Source: Actinomycetota bacterium
GTDB taxonomy: Bacteria; Actinomycetota; Acidimicrobiia; Spongiisociales; UBA5794
DNA: 10,375 nucleotides
Assembly: GCA_003648875.1 (NCBI GenBank)
Contig: QMQC01000035.1
Location: forward strand, 1 to 10,375
Reading direction: 5' to 3'
The position numbers and the translations under genes are program-made. The notes beneath the pieces are model-generated. The model was not told the origin of the DNA. It did not search any database and saw nothing but the letters and a program-made list of their open reading frames with translations. This document shows, piece by piece, positions 6,386-10,375 of the stretch (its first letter is position 1; each line of letters begins with the position of its first letter).

Positions 6386-7185
6386 GTGAAGAGCCTCGGT
6401 GCGGCACTCAGCCTGCTTGCTCGCTTTGCGAGGATCCAGCCGAGGCCTGTGGCACCAAGCCCCGCACCGACAACAACCATGCCTTCGGTCGTGTCGAAGG
6501 CACTGGCTGCCTGGGGATTGGTCGCGATCGAAAGGGAGAGAAGAGCCCAAGGCGCCACGAGAGCGACAGTTGCCGTCCAGCGCTGCTCGGTAAGCGCAGC
6601 GTCATGTGCCTTTCGGAGCCTGATCTCATCTGCAACGGATCCACCAATGGCCGCGAGCACGTCACCGACTCGATGGCCACCCGTGCGCTGGGCAATCGCA
6701 AGGGTGGCCAGGACGCGGTCAGCGATCGGATCCTCGAGCTCCGATCGCAATTGCGCAAGGGCAACCTCGAATCCGGCGCCGTATGTGATCTCGTGCCGAA
6801 CAACATCCCGAAACCGGGCATAGTCACCGCCTACGCGGTCTGCCGCATCGATAAACGCGTCAGGAAGAGTGGCACCCGCTCCAACGGACGACCGCATGTG
6901 TGTGATGAGATCCGGCCAGCGGTCCGTTCTCTCGTGAAGCTTTCGTTCTCCCCTCGACAGTTCGATCCGCGCCGGAACTGCACTACATAGGATGCCAATT
7001 GCGATCGCGGGCATCGCAGTCCCCAGAAGGCCGAAGGCAACGATCGCACCAAGGAGCCAGGCCCCTACCGCAGCGACGATCACGCGCAGTCGAATCGTTG
7101 GCAAACGGAACTTCTCGAACGGCAGATCGCCTACGACGAGCACCCACACGGCTCCGGCTGCGGCTAGCGCTGTCAACCCCCTCAC
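6382..7185 (-). CDS. tadB: TadB-like inner-membrane platform protein (T2SSF domain)
   Basis: A 267-residue membrane protein. Hydrophobic segments lie at about 4-19, 34-54, 56-70, 204-222 and 234-252. A T2SSF domain spans about 85-225, with RWPDLITHMRSSVGAGATLPDAF (89-111) and AIAQRTGGHRVGDVL (164-178). It is the partner of TadC in the pilus platform. The longest frame begins at ATG 7227, inside cpaF. GTG 7185 is preferred because it makes a GTGA overlap with the cpaF stop, as at other junctions here, and has GGAGG 9 nt upstream. Confidence 0.87.
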   Translation of the reverse strand: MRGLTALAAAGAVWVLVVGDLPFEKFRLPTIRLRVIVAAVGAWLLGAIVAFGLLGTAMPAIAIGILCSAVPARIELSRGERKLHERTDRWPDLITHMRSSVGAGATLPDAFIDAADRVGGDYARFRDVVRHEITYGAGFEVALAQLRSELEDPIADRVLATLAIAQRTGGHRVGDVLAAIGGSVADEIRLRKAHDAALTEQRWTATVALVAPWALLSLSIATNPQAASAFDTTEGMVVVGAGLGATGLGWILAKRASRLSAAPRLFT

Positions 7186-8171
7186 CGAATACCGCCTCCA
7201 ACCGCGACCAATGATGAACGGGACCATTCGAAGAGTGGCTCGACCGTGAACACATTCGGATCGAGCTGTTCCGGGACACGCAGAATCTCCTGCACGTGTC
7301 TGCCAGTCGCATCCCGCTTCAGGAACACGACCACGTCGATGACAGAAGCAACGGTCCGTCTCAAGAATGGGATTGATATGTTGTCACCGGCAAGCACACC
7401 GTACGAGACAAGCTTCTCGAGGGCATCACGCCCGGAATTCGCATGAATCGTTGCAATGCCGGAGCAACCCGCATTAAGCGCCATCAGCATGTCCAACGCC
7501 TCCGGCCCACGCACTTCGCCGACAACGATCCGGTCCGGGCGCTGCCTCAGGGCTTCCCTCACCAGATCACGGAGGGTGATCGCCGCTCCACCATCAAGGC
7601 CCGCATCCCTTGTCTGCATCTGGGTCATGTCGGGGAGATCGACATCGATTTCGAATACCTCCTCGCATGTGACAACTCTGCGATCCGGCGGAACCTCACG
7701 TAGCAGGCAATTCACCAGAGTTGTCTTACCCGCTCCGGGTGCTCCCGCCACGAGAATCGTTGCATCGCGCTCCACGCTCTGCCGAAGACACGCCGCAGCA
7801 TCCTTCGTCATCGCACCTCTGTCGACCATGTCGGCGAGATCGGATGCAGTCACAACGAACTTACGTACCTGGATGTTCATGCGATCCGGATGCGTCACCG
7901 GTGGTCCAGTGATGTGCACCCGACTGCCATTGGGAAGCTGCGCTGAAACGATCGGGTTTGCCTGATCGACCCTGCGCCCGGTTCCAGCGAGTAGCTGGTC
8001 CGCGATTCGGCGCACGGATGCAGGCTCGACCACGACGTTTATCAGCTCCTTGACGCCGTTGCGAACGATGAATGTCCGTTCACCGCCGATCACGATGATC
8101 TCCTCGATCAGCGGATCGTCGAGCAGTTCGGCGAGGTACCCGTACCGGGAGCGATGCGTTGCCACGGTCAT
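7182..8171 (-). CDS. cpaF: CpaF/TadA secretion ATPase
   Basis: A 329-residue hexameric-type ATPase of the GspE/VirB11 superfamily that powers Flp pilus assembly at the cytoplasmic membrane. Seen motifs are Walker A GAPGAGKTT (143-151), Asp box TCEEVFEID (168-176), Walker B RIVVGEVRG (214-222) and His box GIATIHANS (238-246). All key residues (Lys149, Thr150, Glu219, His243) are present, so it should be active. An N-terminal domain (about 10-110) carries LIEEIIVIGGERTFIV, typical of CpaF. The protein is about 100 residues shorter than many CpaF proteins, and the missing part is N-terminal. ATG 8171 overlaps the cpaE-like stop as ATGA. No strong ribosome-binding site precedes it, which suggests coupled translation. 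Confidence 0.93.
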   Translation of the reverse strand: MTVATHRSRYGYLAELLDDPLIEEIIVIGGERTFIVRNGVKELINVVVEPASVRRIADQLLAGTGRRVDQANPIVSAQLPNGSRVHITGPPVTHPDRMNIQVRKFVVTASDLADMVDRGAMTKDAAACLRQSVERDATILVAGAPGAGKTTLVNCLLREVPPDRRVVTCEEVFEIDVDLPDMTQMQTRDAGLDGGAAITLRDLVREALRQRPDRIVVGEVRGPEALDMLMALNAGCSGIATIHANSGRDALEKLVSYGVLAGDNISIPFLRRTVASVIDVVVFLKRDATGRHVQEILRVPEQLDPNVFTVEPLFEWSRSSLVAVGGGIR

Positions 8172-9211
8172 AGCGCTGCGCCCACTGACGCGATTGCCTT
8201 TGCGAAACGCCGATCCGGCATTCTTGCCGCGACCGTCGCGCGCCGAACTTGCTTCAGCTCCGGTACAACCGCGGCCGGGTCAAGGCCTGTCCATCGCCTC
8301 GTAGCCTCAATGACCTGGGCGCGATCTCGCATCGAGACACGATTGATGATGAGACTCGGCTGTGGACCCATCCACTGTGAGGTGAGCTGGGCCGCCCTGA
8401 CCACGCCGACGGCTGATGCATCCACGACGAGGAGCACAACATCCGCCCCTTCGATCCGGGTCGAGTCGATTCCAATGGTGCCGATGTCCAGAACAACCTC
8501 ATCGAACCGAGCGGTCGCTGCATCGATCACTCCTGCAATCATCGTGTCGCGAAGCGGTGTCTCACCGCGCCGGTGCGATCCGGTGATGACCGATATCGAC
8601 CCAACCTCATGGAGACACTCCGCATCGATCGTGCCATCGCCGCGAACCGAGTCCGCGGCGTCGGTGATGTCGGGCCGCGGGGGTAGACCCAACCTGACTG
8701 CCAACGCGGGGGCCTCGAGGTCGGCGTCGACCAGCACAACGGATCTGCTCCTGGAGCGAATACCGGCGTACGCGAGCGCGATCTCGGTGCAACCCGGAGC
8801 ACCTCTCGGGCCGACCCCCGCGGTGACGATGCCCGCCGCTTCGAGAGATGGACCTTCGAATCGTGGAGCCACGAAACGCACTGCCTGTACCAAGGCAGCC
8901 ACATCGATGGTGTCAGGAACAACTTCGTTCGCTCCTCCGCGCTCGAGCAACTGAGCTGCAGGCCCGTCACCCTTGGGGTGGACTCCAACGACGCCGAAGC
9001 CGAGACGCCGCCAGGTCGCTATCTGGCGAGGAGTGACCCAGGCAACCTCACCTCCGGCAACGACGACGTCGATCTCAGAGGCCCTGTTCTCGATATCGGA
9101 CGGTCGATATGCCCTCAGTACCACTCGTAGGGAGGCAGTCTCTCTTGCGTGTTGGACAAGCCCGGGCTCCCACTCGCGAGCCGAGAGCACAGTGGCCACT
9201 CGGATCGTCAC
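8168..9211 (-). CDS. CpaE/TadZ-like MinD/ParA-family protein with degenerate P-loop
   Basis: 347 residues with two parts. An N-terminal receiver-like alpha/beta domain (about 1-118) includes DVVVAGGEVAWVT and GVVGVHPKG. A ParA/MinD-like domain (about 125-345) includes VVLVDADLEAPALAVRLGL (158-176), the switch-like DEVVLDIG (237-244), ADVVLLVVDAS (256-266) and SLIINRV (286-292). CpaE/TadZ proteins place Tad machines in the cell. The P-loop position reads GPRGAPGCTE (134-143), where family members have a K-G-G-V-G-K-T pattern. Both the signature and the catalytic lysines are missing, so ATP hydrolysis is doubtful and a scaffold role is possible. GTG 9211 makes a GTGA overlap with cpaB. The start is kept because the MTIRVATVLSARE strand fits the first beta-strand of the domain. 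Confidence 0.85.
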   Translation of the reverse strand: MTIRVATVLSAREWEPGLVQHARETASLRVVLRAYRPSDIENRASEIDVVVAGGEVAWVTPRQIATWRRLGFGVVGVHPKGDGPAAQLLERGGANEVVPDTIDVAALVQAVRFVAPRFEGPSLEAAGIVTAGVGPRGAPGCTEIALAYAGIRSRSRSVVLVDADLEAPALAVRLGLPPRPDITDAADSVRGDGTIDAECLHEVGSISVITGSHRRGETPLRDTMIAGVIDAATARFDEVVLDIGTIGIDSTRIEGADVVLLVVDASAVGVVRAAQLTSQWMGPQPSLIINRVSMRDRAQVIEATRRWTGLDPAAVVPELKQVRRATVAARMPDRRFAKAIASVGAAL

Positions 9212-9825
9212 GGCGCGACCCGTATGAGGTTGATGGCTCCGGAGTGCATTGCGGATGCAAGTTCGTTCGCAAGACGATCGTCGACCGCAAGGAGAACATT
9301 GACCCTGCCCCTGTCCACCGATGACTCTGACGTGACGACCTCGACAACGTATACGCGCGATGCCAACAGTCCCGTGGAAGACTCAACCTCGAAGCCACCG
9401 GTGTAAGTCAGATAGATATCGACGTGGTCCCCGGCGACGAGCCGCCCAAGGACAGCGTTCTCCGCAGGGAGGGACAATGCAATGACGTTCGGCGATATGA
9501 CAAGCTCGGGTGGCTGCATGAGTGAGGTCACGAGCGGCTCGCCCTCAGCCAAGGGAACCCGCAGCGACCAATCCGCAAGGTCACCAACTGAGTCTCCTGC
9601 CACAAGACCTGTGTCCGACTCGACATACCTGACATCGATGTCCATCTCGCCCAGGGGGCGACCCGCCGCAAGGTCGGATCCAGCCACGAGAACCGGCAGC
9701 CGCTCTGGTGGTTTCGTCATCTGGAGCACACCAAATGCCGCGATCGCCGCGAGGATGCCTCCGAGGATCATCCGCCTGTCGACATTCGGGAGAGTGATGT
9801 CTCGCACGCCGACGCCGATCGCCAT
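9208..9825 (-). CDS. cpaB: CpaB/RcpC pilus assembly protein with SAF domain
   Basis: 205 residues: a short N-terminus, one membrane helix (about 19-36), a SAF domain (about 43-103, from LPVLVAGSDLAAGRPL to VPLAEGEPLVTSLM) and an RcpC-like region with SLPAENAVLGRLVAGDHVDIYLTY (118-141). CpaB/RcpC lies outside the cytoplasmic membrane. In diderms it works with the secretin, which has not been found in this locus, so here it may act in the cell wall as a pilus guide. The ATG at 9825 overlaps the preceding stop as TGATG, with AAGG 6 nt upstream. It is shorter than the common proteobacterial form and lacks a long C-terminal tail. Confidence 0.87.
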   Translation of the reverse strand: MAIGVGVRDITLPNVDRRMILGGILAAIAAFGVLQMTKPPERLPVLVAGSDLAAGRPLGEMDIDVRYVESDTGLVAGDSVGDLADWSLRVPLAEGEPLVTSLMQPPELVISPNVIALSLPAENAVLGRLVAGDHVDIYLTYTGGFEVESSTGLLASRVYVVEVVTSESSVDRGRVNVLLAVDDRLANELASAMHSGAINLIRVAP

Positions 9826-10124
9826 CAGAGACCTTCCATCGACACGACGTGGGCCAACGCGACGAAACGGTCATGGCCGGATTCTGTGAGCACAACATGG
9901 TCGATGCCGACGGCTGACACGCATCCCCGATATACGTGGCCATCGGAACCGCCAAGCACGACATCTTCGCCGCGGTCCTCAGACTCGATGAGACGATCGC
10001 GCAGCGTCCGTCTGCGAAGCGCTGCGGAACGAGCAGCAGATTGCTCCGCGTCAAGGGTTTCATCGAGGCGGTCACGCAGCGCGCGACCGAGACGCTCGAG
10101 GTCGGGGTGGCCAAACGGATCCAT
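9825..10124 (-). CDS. Small protein of unknown function, first gene of the Tad operon
   Basis: 99 residues, not recognised as a named family. About 7-50 is a highly charged helix, probably a coiled coil (ERLGRALRDRLDETLDAEQ, then RSAALRRRTLRDRL). About 51-97 is beta-rich: EDVVLGGSDGHVYRGCVSAVGIDHVVL and DRFVALAHVVSME. That alternation resembles a small Sm-like or SH3-like barrel, but this is pattern inference. No signal peptide or membrane helix is seen, so it should be cytoplasmic. Its stop overlaps the cpaB start as TGATG, so it belongs to the operon and may regulate it or bind the CpaE or CpaF side of the machine. ATG 10124 has GGGAG close upstream. Confidence 0.78.
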   Translation of the reverse strand: MDPFGHPDLERLGRALRDRLDETLDAEQSAARSAALRRRTLRDRLIESEDRGEDVVLGGSDGHVYRGCVSAVGIDHVVLTESGHDRFVALAHVVSMEGL

Positions 10125-10212
10125 CTCACTCCCGCGTCTGTCGCCGGTCCCTTCCCCAATTCAGAGCGAACTCGAATGAGGACCGCGATGCAAGGGGGCT
10201 CTGCCTCAAAGT

Positions 10213-10254
10213 TTCGCGACACACCGGCACGATTCGCGACACACCGTCGGCACG
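10213..10254. repeat. Two direct repeats TTCGCGACACACCG, 20-bp period
   Basis: TTCGCGACACACCG occurs exactly at 10213-10226 and 10233-10246. Each copy is followed by (TC)GGCACG. The 20-bp spacing is close to two helical turns, which suits a protein that binds one face of the DNA. On the minus strand the unit reads CGGTGTGTCGCGAA. The repeats lie about 90 bp upstream of the first operon gene, so they could be an operator, or transposase-binding repeats of an element end. Confidence 0.75.
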
Positions 10255-10262
10255 CGCGCCTC

Positions 10263-10276
10263 AGCGCAGCGAAGCG
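10263..10276. repeat. Second copy of the AGCGCAGCGAAGCG 14-mer
   Basis: Identical to 4178-4191. Both copies are intergenic, just outside the two ends of the Tad operon and in the same orientation. Here the 14-mer sits between two GCGCGCC words (10254-10260 and 10274-10280), giving a very G+C-rich block. Confidence 0.65.
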
Positions 10277-10305
10277 CGCCTTGGGAGGATGACTTGGCGA
10301 CGGCT

Positions 10306-10333
10306 GGCGCCCTAGATGTACCTAGAGAGCGCC
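10306..10333. repeat. Imperfect inverted repeat around CCTAGATGTACCTAG
   Basis: GGCGC (10306-10310) and GCGCC (10329-10333) are complementary arms. Inside them CCTAG occurs twice, 10 bp apart (10311-10315 and 10321-10325). No T tract follows on either strand, so this is not a typical terminator. It could be a binding site or part of an element end. Confidence 0.45.
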
Positions 10334-10375
10334 GTGCCTTCCCTCACCATCCTTGAATCGGGTCACCCCCGCCTC

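Larger units (their letters stand above)
10125..10375. other. Region upstream of the Tad operon, no gene seen
   Basis: No open frame here has coding character on either strand. This is where the operon promoter should lie. From 10125 to 10312 there is no TpA step at all, so no TANNNT -10 box is possible on either strand in that stretch. The only minus-strand promoter-like word near the gene is TTGCAT (10192-10187), with no matching -10. The region holds the repeats listed separately. Confidence 0.6.

Noticed and set aside
8154..8954. 266-codon plus-strand frame opposite the cpaE-like gene
   Set aside because: Low-complexity Ser/Thr/Ala/Arg translation with no motif. The opposite strand encodes a coherent MinD-like protein with matching operon overlaps.
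10289..10315. Tiny plus-strand frame ATG ACT TGG ... TAG after GGGAGG
   Set aside because: Eight codons, with the Shine-Dalgarno touching the ATG, so not a workable start.
10322..10375. C-terminus of a minus-strand gene entering from the right edge and ending TAG at 10322-10324
   Set aside because: The 17 codons before the stop give no recognisable tail, and the same bases resemble a repeat motif. It cannot be supported without more sequence.

Overview
The window reads like a chromosome segment from a high-G+C Gram-positive bacterium. Actinobacterial, and more specifically Acidimicrobiia-like, is my best guess. The guess rests on the sequence type of the Dxs enzyme, a luciferase-like flavin/F420 oxidoreductase, a Tad pilus locus with no secretin gene in view, GTG/TTG starts and one probable leaderless gene. 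It is not a database result. All genes except one lie on the minus strand.

Left part (1-3064). dxs (1-deoxy-D-xylulose-5-phosphate synthase) lies on the minus strand. It is followed by a strong Shine-Dalgarno that overlaps its stop codon and leads into a gene leaving the window on the left. A 164-bp divergent intergenic region separates dxs from a plus-strand luciferase-family (LLM) oxidoreductase, and candidate -10 boxes for the two genes overlap there.

Middle (3065-4259). A 326-residue protein of unknown function is converged upon by the oxidoreductase gene. It appears to start at a leaderless GTG behind a TANNNT -10 box. The spacer between it and the pilus operon holds about eight copies of a 7-bp tandem repeat (CCGCCAT) and then GCGCAGCGAAGC-type repeats.

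Right part (4260-10124). This is a compact minus-strand Tad (tight adherence / Flp type IVc pilus) operon of nine genes. In transcription order they are: a small coiled-coil plus beta-rich protein of unknown function, cpaB/rcpC, cpaE/tadZ-like, cpaF/tadA ATPase, tadB, tadC, flp pilin (51 aa), two TadE-like minor pilins and a TadE/G-like protein. Nearly every junction is an ATGA, GTGA or TGATG overlap. The exception is the 27-bp gap before flp, which carries the best ribosome-binding site in the operon, as expected for the abundant major pilin. CpaF powers the platform formed by TadB and TadC. Flp and the two TadE-like proteins share a G/xxxxE prepilin cleavage motif, but no prepilin peptidase lies in the window.

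Right edge (10125-10375). No gene is visible. The 188 bases upstream of the operon contain no TpA step and so no standard -10 box. The region holds two 14-bp direct repeats spaced 20 bp apart, a copy of the GCGCAGCGAAGCG repeat also present beyond the other end of the operon, an imperfect inverted repeat, and a terminal motif that may mark a mobile-element end.

The window looks mostly like a known kind of locus. The least explained parts are the first gene of the operon, the degenerate CpaE P-loop and the repeats that border the operon.
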